Source: Methylovulum sp. (GTDB taxonomy: Bacteria > Pseudomonadota > Gammaproteobacteria > Methylococcales > Methylomonadaceae). Taken from it: a stretch of DNA of 64,000 nucleotides. This document shows, in pieces, positions 7,615-17,822 of the stretch (position 1 is its first letter; each line of letters begins with the position of its first letter). Position numbers and translations under genes: made by a program. The DNA is taken from the NCBI RefSeq assembly GCF_028687615.1, contig NZ_JAQTZU010000008.1, forward strand, positions 87,728 to 151,727, given 5' to 3'. The notes below the pieces were generated by a model. That model did no database searches, was not told the DNA's origin, and saw only the letters and a list, made by a program, of their open reading frames with translations.

Positions 7615-9519
7615 GTGGCAGGAGCGGCCAATAAGGTGGTATGCCTAATCATTATCGAACAAGCGATAGGGCTTGACCCGCGCATTAAGCGGCTTAGCCC
7701 CGCTGCGGCTTATTTGCTGGGTTACCAGATTGCCGAATTGGTGGATAGACCCCTGGCAACAATTTGTGCCAATACGGATTGTGCCTACTTGCGGCGTTTG
7801 CTGCAAGACACCATCGCCGATAAAGCGGTCGAATGTGAGTTGCTCACGCAAGCACATAAACGGCTGCCGGTGCGGATAACGGCATCAGAATTATCCGCTC
7901 CAGATACCAACAAACGCGAAATTGCCCTGCTCATAGATTTCATAACCGCGGGCCAGCCAACCGCCGTAACCGGTTCCAATAAATGTCAAGAAATAGCCTC
8001 GGCATTAACAGAGAGCGAAGAGCGTTTCCGGCAAATGGCGGATATGACAGGGGAGTGGTTATGGGAGCAAGACCCGCAAGGCTATTATATTTACAGTAGT
8101 TCGGCAGTGCAGCAGATTTTGGGTTACACGCAGAATGAAGTGATCGGCAAACACTATACCCGGTTTTTGACCAAGCAAAATGTCGCCGATTTGAAAAATA
8201 ATGCCGATAGCCAACATGCGTTTTACGATTTGATCAATTATCACCGCCATAAAGACGGGCATCTGGTTTTTACCGAATCGACGGGTATGCCGATAGTCGA
8301 TGCGAATGGCAAGCTTTTCAAATGGCGTGGAGTTGACCGCGACATCACCGCCAAAAAATATTTCCAGGATGCGCTGATAGAAAGTGAAAGACGCACCCGC
8401 TTGATTATCGAAAGCTCCACCAACGCCATCGTCATTATGGATAGTTATGGCATCATCACCGACTGGAACCGGCAATCGGAAAAAATTTTTGGTTGGTCTG
8501 CCGAAGAAGCCATCGGTCAAAATTTGGATGAATTGATCGTGCCGCCCCGATTACGCCAAACGTTTCGGCAGTGGCTGAAATTGTTTTTGCACACGGGCAG
8601 GTGTCCTTGGCTAAATACCTTGCTTGAACAAGCCGCGATCCGTCGAAATGGTTCAGAATTTCCTATCGAACTGAGCGTGTCGCCGTTAAAAATCGGCAAT
8701 AGTTATATTTTTAGCGGTTTTATCCACGACATCACTACGCGTAAAGCGGCTGAACAGCAAATCCGCGATGGGCAAATCACCTTGGCGATTGCCCAGAGTG
8801 AAATCAAAATAGCCCAGCAGATTCAAACTTCATTATTACCGTCTACACCGATACAATCGGCACATTTTGAAGTGACCGGCTTTTGTATGCCGGCGGATAA
8901 GATCGGCGGCGATTATTTCGATTATTTTTATCACAACGATAACTGCCTGGACATGGTGATCGCCGATGTGTCAGGGCATTCCATAGGCCCCGCGTTATTT
9001 ATGGTCGAAACACGTAGTGTGATCCGCACCCAGGCCAGCCATTCGGGAGAGCCAGCGGCTATTTTGGGGTTGCTCAACCACTTTCTGTTTGAGGATTTAA
9101 ATAAGGCCGACTTCTTCATCACGGCATTTTATTTACAATACGATATCGCCAGACAACAGCTCAGTTACGCCAATGCCGGACATTCACCGCCGTTATTGCT
9201 TCGCGCCCAAGCGGGTGTTTGCGAATTATTGGATGCGGACGGCATGATTTTGGGTGTGCGCAAGGCGATTGTCTTCGAAGAAAAAAACTTGCTGTTAGGT
9301 GAAGGTGATGTGGTGTTGTTGTACACCGATGGGCTTACCGAAGCCGATAATGCCCAAGGTGAATTTTTTGGCCTGCAACGGGTTGGTGATGTGTTGGTGC
9401 AGCAAGCCGGCCAAAGCCCGCAAACGGTTATCGCCGCACTATTCAAGGCATTAAAAGATTTTTGCCAAAAAGATTCGTTTAATGATGATATTACCTTGTT
9501 GCTTTTTAAACGGCGTTAA
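7615..9519 (+). CDS. PAS-PAS-PAS-SpoIIE (PPM) serine phosphatase
   Basis: 634 residues from a GTG at 7615; no ATG fits better and the exact start is uncertain. Three PAS domains lie at about 12-110, 135-252 (ERFRQMADMTGEW to WRGVDRDIT) and 256-382 (NAIVIMDSYGIITDWN to FIHDITTRK). A short helical linker leads to a PP2C/SpoIIE phosphatase domain at about 400-634 with the metal motifs GGDYFD, ADVSGHS, LYTDGLTEA and FNDDITLL. Known: such RsbU-like enzymes dephosphorylate anti-sigma antagonists or STAS proteins in partner-switching signalling. No STAS or anti-sigma partner is adjacent, so its target lies elsewhere. It is probably cytoplasmic, since no transmembrane segment is seen. Confidence 0.87.
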   Translation: MAGAANKVVCLIIIEQAIGLDPRIKRLSPAAAYLLGYQIAELVDRPLATICANTDCAYLRRLLQDTIADKAVECELLTQAHKRLPVRITASELSAPDTNKREIALLIDFITAGQPTAVTGSNKCQEIASALTESEERFRQMADMTGEWLWEQDPQGYYIYSSSAVQQILGYTQNEVIGKHYTRFLTKQNVADLKNNADSQHAFYDLINYHRHKDGHLVFTESTGMPIVDANGKLFKWRGVDRDITAKKYFQDALIESERRTRLIIESSTNAIVIMDSYGIITDWNRQSEKIFGWSAEEAIGQNLDELIVPPRLRQTFRQWLKLFLHTGRCPWLNTLLEQAAIRRNGSEFPIELSVSPLKIGNSYIFSGFIHDITTRKAAEQQIRDGQITLAIAQSEIKIAQQIQTSLLPSTPIQSAHFEVTGFCMPADKIGGDYFDYFYHNDNCLDMVIADVSGHSIGPALFMVETRSVIRTQASHSGEPAAILGLLNHFLFEDLNKADFFITAFYLQYDIARQQLSYANAGHSPPLLLRAQAGVCELLDADGMILGVRKAIVFEEKNLLLGEGDVVLLYTDGLTEADNAQGEFFGLQRVGDVLVQQAGQSPQTVIAALFKALKDFCQKDSFNDDITLLLFKRR

Positions 9520-9708
9520 TGCCGGGTACATGGAATACGGTTTCGGTAGTTTTTATTCCAAATCTCTCTTGAAAATTCCTCGGTAACGTCACAAGATGCT
9601 GGTTAATAACCTGTTTTAATGCCCTTTAACTTAGCCGTGCGCGAGTTCTGGTAACTGTGAAATAATAGCCTTTACGCACAATATTTTTAACGACGATATA
9701 ACAACATT

Positions 9709-11373
9709 ATGGCGCAATATATCTATTCCATGAACCGGGTCGGCAAAATCGTCCCGCCGAAAAAATACATCCTGAAAGACATTTCCTTATCGTTTTTCCC
9801 TGGCGCGAAAATTGGTGTGTTGGGTTTGAACGGCTCCGGTAAATCCACTTTGCTGAAAATTATGGCAGGCATCGACAAGGAAATCGAAGGCGAGGCGATA
9901 CCGCTGAAAGGCATACACATAGGTTATTTGGCGCAAGAGCCACAACTCGACCCCAATAAGACCGTGCGCGGCAATGTCGAAGAGTCCGTCGCCCATGTCA
10001 AAACCGCCTTGGGTGAATTGGATGCTGTTTATGCGGCCTATGCCGAGCCGGATGCCGATTTTGACAAATTGGCGGCGGATCAGGCGCGTCTGGAAGACAT
10101 TATCAACGCGATGGACGGGCATAATATTGACCGCAAGTTGGAAGTCGCCGCCGATGCGTTGCGCTTGCCGGATTGGGACGCCGAAGTCAGCAAATTATCG
10201 GGCGGGGAAAAACGTCGGGTCGCGCTGTGCCGTTTGCTGTTGTCCAACCCCGATATGCTGTTGCTCGACGAGCCGACCAACCATTTGGATGCCGAATCAG
10301 TTGCTTGGCTGGAGCGGTTCCTGCACGATTACACAGGTACAGTCGTCGCCGTGACCCATGACCGTTACTTTTTGGACAATGTCGCGGGCTGGATTTTGGA
10401 GTTGGACAGAGGCGCCGGTATTCCGTGGGAAGGCAATTATTCCAGTTGGTTAGAACAAAAAAGTGCCCGTTTGCTGCTGGAAGAGCGTCAGGAGTCTTCA
10501 CGCCAAAAAGCCATGAAGCAAGAATTGGAATGGGTGCGCACCAATCCGAAAGGCCGTCATACCAAGAGCAAGGCGCGTCTGGTGCGGTTTGATGAATTAT
10601 CATCGGTGGAAGTGCAAAAACGCAACGAAACCCAAGAGATTTACATCCCACCCGGGCCGCGTTTGGGTGATGTCGTGATCGAGGCCAATAATATCAGCAA
10701 GGGCTTTGGTGATCGTTTGTTAATCAATGAGTTGAGCTTTAAATTGCCACCCGGCGGCATAGTCGGCATTATCGGTCCGAACGGCGCGGGTAAATCGACC
10801 TTGTTTAGAATGATGGCGGGCTTTGAACAACCGGATTCCGGCACCTTGACAATGGGGCAAACCGTGCAATTGGCCTATGTTGACCAGTTGCGCGATGATT
10901 TGGATGCCAATAAAACCGTTTGGGAAGAAGTTTCCGATGGTTTGGATGTGATCACCGTCGGCAAATACGAAACGCCATCACGCGCATATCTGGGGCGATT
11001 TAACTTCAAAGGCGGCGACCAACAAAAGCGTATAGGCGATTTGTCCGGCGGCGAGCGTAACCGTGTGCATTTGGCGAAATTGCTGAAAACCGGCGGCAAT
11101 GTCTTGCTCCTTGACGAGCCGACCAACGATTTGGACGTAGAAACCTTGCGGGCATTGGAAGAGGCCTTATTGTCTTTCCCTGGCTGTGCCGTGGTCATTT
11201 CGCATGACCGATGGTTTTTGGACCGCATCGCCACGCATATTTTGGCGTTTGAAGGTGATAGCCAAGTGGTGTGGTTTGAAGGTAACTACGAAGATTACGA
11301 AGCGGACCGCCACCGCCGTTTAGGTAGCGATGCCGATAATCCAAAGCGGTTGAAGTATAAGAAGCTTGCTTAA
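9709..11373 (+). CDS. ettA: EttA, ABC-F translational throttle ATPase
   Basis: 554 residues against 555 in E. coli. There are two ABC cassettes: Walker [10 protein letters not shown] near residue 42, signature LSGGEKRR and Walker [12 protein letters not shown]; then an arm and a P-site tRNA-interacting linker (about 240-310); then Walker [18 protein letters not shown] and [11 protein letters not shown]. It has no transmembrane domain. Known role: binds the ribosomal E site and gates translation initiation according to ADP/ATP. It is monocistronic apart from the degraded phosphatase gene that follows. Confidence 0.95.
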   Translation: MAQYIYSMNRVGKIVPPKKYILKDISLSFFPGAKIGVLGLNGSGKSTLLKIMAGIDKEIEGEAIPLKGIHIGYLAQEPQLDPNKTVRGNVEESVAHVKTALGELDAVYAAYAEPDADFDKLAADQARLEDIINAMDGHNIDRKLEVAADALRLPDWDAEVSKLSGGEKRRVALCRLLLSNPDMLLLDEPTNHLDAESVAWLERFLHDYTGTVVAVTHDRYFLDNVAGWILELDRGAGIPWEGNYSSWLEQKSARLLLEERQESSRQKAMKQELEWVRTNPKGRHTKSKARLVRFDELSSVEVQKRNETQEIYIPPGPRLGDVVIEANNISKGFGDRLLINELSFKLPPGGIVGIIGPNGAGKSTLFRMMAGFEQPDSGTLTMGQTVQLAYVDQLRDDLDANKTVWEEVSDGLDVITVGKYETPSRAYLGRFNFKGGDQQKRIGDLSGGERNRVHLAKLLKTGGNVLLLDEPTNDLDVETLRALEEALLSFPGCAVVISHDRWFLDRIATHILAFEGDSQVVWFEGNYEDYEADRHRRLGSDADNPKRLKYKKLA

Positions 11374-11386
11374 GGAATGGTGTTCT

Positions 11387-11917
11387 ATGTTGGAAAATAT
11401 GCAGGACGGTATCGAATATATTTATTTACGCGGGAATCATGAGCAAACCTTGCTGGATTTTTTGCAGGAAGTTTCGGTCGGTCTTGGCTTGCTTATGGCG
11501 GACAGGCAACTTTAGCGAGCTATGGTGTCAATGTCGCAAAAATACCTAGCAAACGCGAAGAATTTATTGATATTCAAAGCCAGTTGAGAAACCACTTACC
11601 CGAAACCCATTATCGTTTTTTTACTCTGAACCCACAGTTCCTACATGTTGGGGAGGTATTTTTTTGTCCATGCCGAGATTAATCCGCGCTATTCCCTAGC
11701 AAGGCAAAGTCCCGAAGATTTGCTATGGATCCGCGATGAATTCACGAGCATTAAAAAGCCATTTGAAAAAATTATTGTCCACGGCCATTCGGTGACGGAC
11801 GAGCCGGAAGTGTTCCCCAACCGTATTGGCATTGACACCGGAGCCTATGCCTTCGGTGTGTTGACCTGCCTCATTTTAGAATCAGATCAACAAAGGCTGA
11901 TCCAGGCCCATTGTTGA
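11387..11917 (+). pseudogene. degraded serine/threonine-protein-phosphatase-like metallophosphoesterase
   Basis: Three frame segments join into one phosphatase: IYLRGNHEQTLLDFLQE (frame of 11387); then, shifted near 11480, WLAYGGQATLASYG to FRFFTLNP-type sequence; then, shifted back near 11640, MLGRYFFVHAEINPRYSL, DLLWIRDEF and IIVHGHS to NRIGIDTGAYAFG. The metal motifs GNHE, HAE and HGHS are present. The N-terminal GDxHG and GDxxDRG motifs are absent, so the gene has lost its start as well as suffering two compensating frameshifts. It follows ettA directly. Calling errors cannot be excluded for the frameshifts but do not explain the missing N-terminus. Confidence 0.75.
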
Positions 11918-11921
11918 TCTT

Positions 11922-12728
11922 TTAGTCCGCAACCTTAATTTTCTTTTTACGGTAATTGTGTCCATAGAAAATTTCGGTCACTTCTTTTTGCAGTTTCTTT
12001 TGAATTTCCGCTTTTTCAGCCGCACTTAGATTACTTTCTTTTTCAAACAAATAATTCTCTAGTTCGGTTTCCTTGAGCATCATCTTCGTGTGGAAAATAT
12101 TTTCTTGATAGACGTTTACGTCAATCATCTGGTAGCTTTCTTGCGTATCCCTGGCGATATAATTCTGGATTGACGTGATATTGTGGTCGATGTAGTGTTT
12201 TTTGCCGGAAATGTCGCGGGTGAAGCCACGCACACGGTAATCCATGGTCACCACATCGGATTCAAAGCTGTGGATCAGGTAATTCAACGCCTTCAGTGGT
12301 GAGATGCGCCCGCAAGTCGAAACGTCAATATCCGCGCGGAACGTGCTGATACCATTGTCGGGATGGCTTTCTGGGTAGGTGTGGACGGTGATATGGCTTT
12401 TGTCCAAATGCGCCAGCACGGTTTCCGGCAACGGGCCGGGTGACTGGCTGTTCATGCTCAACGGCGGCGTCACATCGCCTTCGGAAATCAGCATGGTGAC
12501 GCTGGCGCCTTGTGGGTCGTAGTCCTGATGGGCGATATTGAGGATTTGTGCGCCAATAATCTCCGCGACATCTTTCAGGATTTGCGTCAGGCGGGTGGCG
12601 TTGTACGCTTCATCAATGTATTCGATATACGCCTGTTGTTGTTCGGCAGGGGCGTAGCAAATATCGTAGATGTTGAAACTGAGCGACTTGGTCAGATTGT
12701 TAAAGCCGTGTAATTGCAATTTGTTCAA
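11922..12728 (-). CDS. speD: S-adenosylmethionine decarboxylase, E. coli type
   Basis: 268 residues. A pyruvoyl enzyme that makes decarboxylated SAM for spermidine synthesis. It aligns throughout with E. coli SpeD: [23 protein letters not shown], the self-cleavage site LDKSH with Ser111 becoming the pyruvoyl group, [28 protein letters not shown] and [14 protein letters not shown]. It lies 5 bp after the OsmC gene on the same strand, so the two form an operon divergent from the CRP-like gene, an arrangement known around speD in Pseudomonas. Confidence 0.96.
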   Translation of the reverse strand: MNKLQLHGFNNLTKSLSFNIYDICYAPAEQQQAYIEYIDEAYNATRLTQILKDVAEIIGAQILNIAHQDYDPQGASVTMLISEGDVTPPLSMNSQSPGPLPETVLAHLDKSHITVHTYPESHPDNGISTFRADIDVSTCGRISPLKALNYLIHSFESDVVTMDYRVRGFTRDISGKKHYIDHNITSIQNYIARDTQESYQMIDVNVYQENIFHTKMMLKETELENYLFEKESNLSAAEKAEIQKKLQKEVTEIFYGHNYRKKKIKVAD

Positions 12729-12733
12729 AATAA

Positions 12734-13150
12734 TTAAACCTCGATAATCTCAAAATCATGGGTGATTTCAACTGCTTTGCTTAGCATAATGGATGCAGAA
12801 CAGTATTTCTCTGCGGACAGCTTGACTGCCCGATCCACCGCTGACGCTTTCAAGTCATGTCCGGTGACAATAAAATGCAAATGTATTTTGCTGAACACGC
12901 TGGGCACGGCATCAACGCGCTCCGCCGTGACTTCGGTGGTGCAGTGGGTGATGTTGTTCCTGCCTTTTTGTAAAATCTGCACCACATCAAATGATGAGCA
13001 GCCACCTACGCCCAATAATAGCAGTTCCATCGGGCGCGCACCCATATTGCGTCCGCCGTGGTCGGGTGGGCCGTCCATGACCACTGCATGGCCGCTACCC
13101 GATTCGCCGACAAACATGACTCCGTCTATCCATTTGATTGTAGCTTGCAT
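12734..13150 (-). CDS. OsmC-family protein (YhfA-like)
   Basis: 138 residues from the ATG at 13150, preceded by GAGGG. An in-frame upstream ATG at 13183 would add 11 residues but lacks a good ribosome site. The conserved peroxidatic cysteines are in [11 protein letters not shown] and [10 protein letters not shown], as in OsmC/Ohr/YhfA thiol proteins. Known: these proteins reduce organic hydroperoxides or bind ligands; the YhfA subgroup is less well defined. It is the first gene of the osmC-speD pair. Confidence 0.85.
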   Translation of the reverse strand: MQATIKWIDGVMFVGESGSGHAVVMDGPPDHGGRNMGARPMELLLLGVGGCSSFDVVQILQKGRNNITHCTTEVTAERVDAVPSVFSKIHLHFIVTGHDLKASAVDRAVKLSAEKYCSASIMLSKAVEITHDFEIIEV

Positions 13151-13288
13151 GATTATTTTTCCCTCTAGCGAAAAAAGACACATAGGTTAGCATATAAATT
13201 TACATTGATAACGTTCCGATGTTGATTTTTTGTTAAAATCCTACGCTGAAAATTTGCTCCACCACAAAACACAGGATTCACGATTCGT

Positions 13289-13948
13289 ATGACATTGGAC
13301 ACCACACAAAAAGCCTACAGAAAGGAAGCGTTAGAAGAATTTCTAAAGCTCTGCCATAAAAAGCACCATCCTGCCAAAACTATTATCATGAAACCTGGGG
13401 ACAAAGGCGACCAACTCTATTTCATCATCGAAGGTTCGGTCAGCGTTTGCGCCGAGGATGTTGATGGCAAGCAGGAATTGATACTGGCTTATGTCAATAA
13501 AAATGAGTTTCTCGGCGAAGTCGGCGTTTTTAAAAAACCGGAAATACGCAAAGTCACGGTCAAAACCCGTTGTGCGAGCTATCTTGCCGAAGTCGGTTAT
13601 GACCGTTTTCGGGAAATGCTGAAAAATGAACTCCTGCAATACGCGCCGGATTTGCTGTACATGATCGGCGAGCAATTATCAGAGCGTTTGTTGACCACCA
13701 GCCGCAAATTTACTGATTTGGCGTTTATGGATGTCGAAGGCCGGATTGCGCGTACTTTGCTGGATTTGTGCAAAGAACCAGATGCAATCACCCATCCCGA
13801 TGGTATGCAGTTGCATATTTCCCGCCAAGAAATTGGCCGTTTGGTAGGCTGTTCTAGGGAAATGGCGGGGCGCATTTTAAAAGAACTGGAAAATAAAAAA
13901 TTGCTGACGGCACACGGCAAGACAATAGTCGTATTTGGCACACGTTAG
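13289..13948 (+). CDS. crp: CRP/Vfr-like transcription regulator
   Basis: 219 residues. The cyclic-nucleotide-binding barrel is at about 20-130 and the winged helix-turn-helix at about 165-215. The recognition helix reads CSREMAGRIL and keeps the Arg-Glu-x3-Arg that reads TGTGA half-sites in CRP. In the phosphate-binding cassette the usual Arg-Ser that holds cAMP reads Arg-Lys (FLGEVGVF, then EIRKV), so cAMP binding may be weakened or the ligand different. It is divergent from osmC-speD, matching the vfr-speD linkage of other gammaproteobacteria. The assignment as the CRP orthologue is likely but not proven. Confidence 0.82.
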   Translation: MTLDTTQKAYRKEALEEFLKLCHKKHHPAKTIIMKPGDKGDQLYFIIEGSVSVCAEDVDGKQELILAYVNKNEFLGEVGVFKKPEIRKVTVKTRCASYLAEVGYDRFREMLKNELLQYAPDLLYMIGEQLSERLLTTSRKFTDLAFMDVEGRIARTLLDLCKEPDAITHPDGMQLHISRQEIGRLVGCSREMAGRILKELENKKLLTAHGKTIVVFGTR

Positions 13949-14099
13949 TTTGGTGATTTTCAAGAAAACGGAAAGTGCGGTACCGGCAGGCTTAATCGCG
14001 CCTGAATCTGTTACAATGACCGGCATATTAAACAATACAGATACTTGCCGCGATCACGCGCCCTAAACGTTTTCATAACTTCAAACCCAGTAGAACTCA

Positions 14100-15899
14100 G
14101 TGGATTTAAAACACATCAGAAATTTCTCCATTATTGCGCATATCGATCATGGCAAATCGACGCTGGCAGACCGCTTTATACAAATTTGCGGCGGTTTGAC
14201 CGACCGCGAAATGTCCGCCCAAGTGCTGGATTCGATGGATATTGAGCGCGAACGTGGCATCACCATCAAAGCCCAAAGCGTCACCCTGGATTTCAAAGCC
14301 AAAGATGGCGAAACCTACCAATTGAATTTTATCGACACACCTGGGCATGTCGATTTTTCTTATGAAGTCTCCAGATCCTTAGCCGCTTGTGAAGGCGCGT
14401 TGCTGGTGGTTGATGCGGCGCAAGGTGTGGAGGCGCAAAGCGTAGCCAACTGTTACACGGCGATAGAACAGGGTTTGGAAGTCGTGCCCGTTCTGAACAA
14501 AATCGATTTGCCGTCCGCCGAACCTGAACGGGTACAGACCGAAATTGAGGAAGTGATCGGCATCCCGGCTGATGAAGCGTTGATGATCAGCGCGAAAACT
14601 GGTTTCGGCGTTTATGATGTGTTGGAGCAATTGGTGCTGAAAGTGCCGCCGCCGCAAGGAAATCCTGAAGGCCCCTTGCAAGCTTTGATCATTGATTCTT
14701 GGTTTGATAGCTATCTGGGCGTAGTTTCCTTAATCCGCATCATGCACGGTAGCATCCGCCGCAAGCAAAAAATCACCATCATGTCCACGGGTAAGTCGTT
14801 TTTGGCGGAGAAAGTTGGTGTGTTTACGCCTAAACGTTTGGAAAAAGACCTGTTAAATACCGGCGAAGTAGGTTTTTTGGTTGCGGGTATTAAAGATATT
14901 TTTGGTGCGCCGGTGGGTGATACCATCACGTGGACGGACAAGCCAGCGGCGGAGCAACTGACTGGATTCCAGCGGGTGCAACCACGGGTTTTCGCCGGGC
15001 TTTATCCGGTCAGTTCCGACAATTACGAAGACTTGCGCGAAGCCTTGAACAAGCTCAACCTCAACGATGCCGCCTTGCAATTCGAACCGGAAACGTCGCA
15101 GGCCTTGGGCTTTGGTTTCCGTTGCGGTTTCTTGGGCATGTTGCACATGGAAATTGTCCAGGAACGCTTGGAACGTGAGTACGATGTCGATTTGATCACC
15201 ACCGCGCCGACGGTAATTTACGAAGTCATCACGCAAACTGGCGACATCCTGATGGTGGATAATCCGGCAAAATTGCCCGACGGCGGCATGGTCAAAGAAA
15301 TCCGTGAGCCGATCATCCGCGCTAATATTTTAGTGCCGGAAACGTATCTGGGGGCGGTAATCACGCTGTGTATTGAAAAACGTGGCATACAAAAAGACAT
15401 GCAGTTTGCCGGACGGCAAGTCTCCTTGCATTATGAAATGCCGCTCAGCGAAGTTGTGCTGGATTTTTTCGACCGCCTGAAATCGGTTAGCCGTGGCTTT
15501 GCATCGTTCGATTATGAATTTTTACGTTTTCAAGAAGCCGATTTGATCAAGCTGGATGTCTTGATTAATAACGAAAAAGTCGATGCCTTGTCAATTATTG
15601 TCCATCGGGATCTAAGTAATAACCGGGGGCGTGATCTGGTCGAGAAAATGAAAGAGTTGATTCCACGACAAATGTACGAAGTGGCTATCCAGGCGGCGAT
15701 AGGATCGAAAGTCATCGCCCGCTCCACGGTCAAAGCCATGCGTAAAAATGTCACCGCGAAATGTTATGGCGGTGATATTAGCCGTAAGAAAAAGCTGCTG
15801 GAAAAACAAAAGGCAGGTAAAAAGCGCATGAAACAGGTGGGCAGCATCGAAATTCCCCAGGAAGCCTTTTTGGCTGTTTTGCAACTAAACAAGGAATAA
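14100..15899 (+). CDS. lepA: LepA (EF4), ribosome-associated GTPase
   Basis: 599 residues from a GTG at 14100, chosen because [20 protein letters not shown] matches the family N-terminus. GTPase motifs are [29 protein letters not shown] and SAKTG. Domain II and the EF-G-like domains follow, and the LepA-specific C-terminal domain is present ([22 protein letters not shown]). It acts on translating or assembling ribosomes. It is the first gene of the lepA-lepB-DUF4845-rnc-era-recO cluster. Confidence 0.97.
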   Translation: MDLKHIRNFSIIAHIDHGKSTLADRFIQICGGLTDREMSAQVLDSMDIERERGITIKAQSVTLDFKAKDGETYQLNFIDTPGHVDFSYEVSRSLAACEGALLVVDAAQGVEAQSVANCYTAIEQGLEVVPVLNKIDLPSAEPERVQTEIEEVIGIPADEALMISAKTGFGVYDVLEQLVLKVPPPQGNPEGPLQALIIDSWFDSYLGVVSLIRIMHGSIRRKQKITIMSTGKSFLAEKVGVFTPKRLEKDLLNTGEVGFLVAGIKDIFGAPVGDTITWTDKPAAEQLTGFQRVQPRVFAGLYPVSSDNYEDLREALNKLNLNDAALQFEPETSQALGFGFRCGFLGMLHMEIVQERLEREYDVDLITTAPTVIYEVITQTGDILMVDNPAKLPDGGMVKEIREPIIRANILVPETYLGAVITLCIEKRGIQKDMQFAGRQVSLHYEMPLSEVVLDFFDRLKSVSRGFASFDYEFLRFQEADLIKLDVLINNEKVDALSIIVHRDLSNNRGRDLVEKMKELIPRQMYEVAIQAAIGSKVIARSTVKAMRKNVTAKCYGGDISRKKKLLEKQKAGKKRMKQVGSIEIPQEAFLAVLQLNKE

Positions 15900-15939
15900 T
15901 CGCTCCTTTATTCTTTCTTAACTACACACAAACATTATT

Positions 15940-16719
15940 ATGGATTTTGATTTTTCCTTTTTTTTGTTAATCGGCACGGTTGTTACCGGCATAATCTGGG
16001 GCGGTTATCTGTTGTTGCTCAAATCGAAAGGTGACGTGTTCGATGAATCCAATGAGCCGTTAATCGCCGAATATGCCCGTTCCTTTTTTCCGATTCTGCT
16101 GATTGTCTTGTTGTTGCGCTCGTTTTTGGCAGAACCTTTCCGCATCCCTTCAGGTTCCATGATGCCAACGCTGCTGGTTGGTGATTTTATTTTGGTCAAT
16201 AAATTCACTTACGGCATACGTTTGCCTGTTATCAACAAAAAAATAATATCGGTCAATGAGCCTCAACGTGGTGACATTGTGGTGTTCCGCTTTCCAAAAG
16301 ATCCTAGCGTTGATTACATCAAGCGTATCATTGGTGTCCCTGGTGATAAAATTGTTTATGAAAACAAACGCTTGACAATCAATGGACAGCCTGTGACGGA
16401 GGTTTCCTTAGGCCGTTACGAAGGCGTAGGCCAAGGCCAGGATATGACGGGTGCGGAACATTTGCTGGAAAATTTGACGGGTGTCGAGCATAGCATTCTA
16501 GTACGCCAAGGCGTGACGTCCGCCGAAGGCGTTTATGTTGTGCCGGACGGCCAGTATTTTGTGATGGGCGATAACCGCGACAATAGCAACGATGGGCGCT
16601 ATTGGGGATTTGTGCCGGAAGAAAATCTGGTCGGCAAAGCTTTTTTTATCTGGATGAGTTGGGATTTGGAGCGCAAGGGCATCATCGGTCTTGACCGGAT
16701 TGGCACCGCGCTGAAATAA
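15940..16719 (+). CDS. lepB: LepB, type I signal peptidase
   Basis: 259 residues. It cleaves Sec and Tat signal peptides on the outer face of the inner membrane. Two transmembrane helices (about 7-27 and 49-63) precede box B, PSGSMMPTLL, with the nucleophile Ser73. The general base is Lys128 in DYIKRIIG, and box E is GDNRDNSNDGRYWG. It follows lepA by 40 bp. Confidence 0.96.
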   Translation: MDFDFSFFLLIGTVVTGIIWGGYLLLLKSKGDVFDESNEPLIAEYARSFFPILLIVLLLRSFLAEPFRIPSGSMMPTLLVGDFILVNKFTYGIRLPVINKKIISVNEPQRGDIVVFRFPKDPSVDYIKRIIGVPGDKIVYENKRLTINGQPVTEVSLGRYEGVGQGQDMTGAEHLLENLTGVEHSILVRQGVTSAEGVYVVPDGQYFVMGDNRDNSNDGRYWGFVPEENLVGKAFFIWMSWDLERKGIIGLDRIGTALK

Positions 16720-16758
16720 TCAGGATTGAATGTTCAATAATTATAAATCGACTGGAGA

Positions 16759-17139
16759 ATGGCTATGAAAACTTCACGCAAACACCAGCAGGGTCTAACG
16801 TTAATATCATTGATCATGTTATTAGTGTCCATTGGATCTATTGCATTGCTAGTCCTTAAAATTCTACCCATTTATTTAGACCATAATAAAGTGGTCAACG
16901 CCATGGATCAGGTTAAAAAAATGGAAGGTGTCGTCAACCTAAGCGAGTATGAACTTAAAAACGCCTTTGCTAAAAAATTTAGCGTGAATTATGTTTACGA
17001 TATTAAGCCTGCAGACATCCGCATCACCAAAAGTGGCGGTTATCTTAAAGTCTCCATTGAATATGAAAAGGTGGAGCCGATTATTGGTAACTTAAGTGTG
17101 CTGGTCGAATTTGATGATTCTTTCGAGGTCGGCGGTTAG
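16759..17139 (+). CDS. DUF4845 membrane protein
   Basis: 126 residues. The ATG at 16765 has better spacing from the GGAGA site than the one at 16759, so the true protein may be two residues shorter. The N-terminus resembles a type IV pilin-like leader (QQGLTLISLIMLL) followed by one transmembrane helix, then a small soluble domain. Known: DUF4845 proteins sit between lepB and rnc in many gammaproteobacteria; the function is not established. Its TAG overlaps the GTG of rnc by one base. Confidence 0.85.
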   Translation: MAMKTSRKHQQGLTLISLIMLLVSIGSIALLVLKILPIYLDHNKVVNAMDQVKKMEGVVNLSEYELKNAFAKKFSVNYVYDIKPADIRITKSGGYLKVSIEYEKVEPIIGNLSVLVEFDDSFEVGG

Positions 17140-17822
17140 TGGTAAAAAAACCGGAGCAGTTGAGCAAAAAACTGGGGTTGACGTTTGCTGATCCCCAGTT
17201 ATTTGCGATGGCGTTGACACACCGCAGTTTTAGTTCTAAAAACAATGAGCGCCTGGAGTTTTTGGGGGATTCCATTTTAGGTTTTGTCATTGCCCAAAAA
17301 CTTTATGACCGTTTCCCCGAAGCTAGCGAAGGTACTTTAAGCCGTTTACGGGCTAGTTTGGTCAATGAATCCTCGCTGGCTGAATTAGCGAGGAAACATC
17401 ATTTGGGTGACTATTTATTCCTCGGTTCCGGCGAATTGAAAAGCGGCGGGTTCCGGCGTGATTCCATTTTGTCCGACGCATTGGAAGCGATTATGGGGGC
17501 GTTGTTCAAAGACCAGGGAATTGTCGCTTCCCAACAATGGATAGAAATCCTGTTCGCCGATAAATTGGAAAGTTTATCGGCGAACAGTGGCAAAAAAGAC
17601 CCCAAAACCCAATTGCAAGAACTGATGCAGGCAAAAAAGCTCGATTTGCCGGAATATAACCTCATCAGTATGTCTGGTTTGTCACATGAACAAACTTTTA
17701 CCGTCAAATGCACCATCCCCATATTTGAAGAGGCAACTGTCGGTGCCGGCATCACCCGCAAAAAAGCCGAACAAGCCGCCGCTGGACAAATGCTCCTCTT
17801 ACTCAATAAGGTTAATCCATGA
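17139..17822 (+). CDS. rnc: Ribonuclease III
   Basis: 227 residues from a GTG that overlaps the preceding stop. The RNase III domain has the signature ERLEFLGDSILG near residue 37 and the second catalytic region DALEAIMGALF. The double-stranded RNA-binding domain is at about 155-225 (DPKTQLQELMQ, then KKAEQAAAGQMLL). It processes rRNA precursors and double-stranded RNA. An ATGA overlap couples it to era. Confidence 0.96.
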   Translation: MVKKPEQLSKKLGLTFADPQLFAMALTHRSFSSKNNERLEFLGDSILGFVIAQKLYDRFPEASEGTLSRLRASLVNESSLAELARKHHLGDYLFLGSGELKSGGFRRDSILSDALEAIMGALFKDQGIVASQQWIEILFADKLESLSANSGKKDPKTQLQELMQAKKLDLPEYNLISMSGLSHEQTFTVKCTIPIFEEATVGAGITRKKAEQAAAGQMLLLLNKVNP

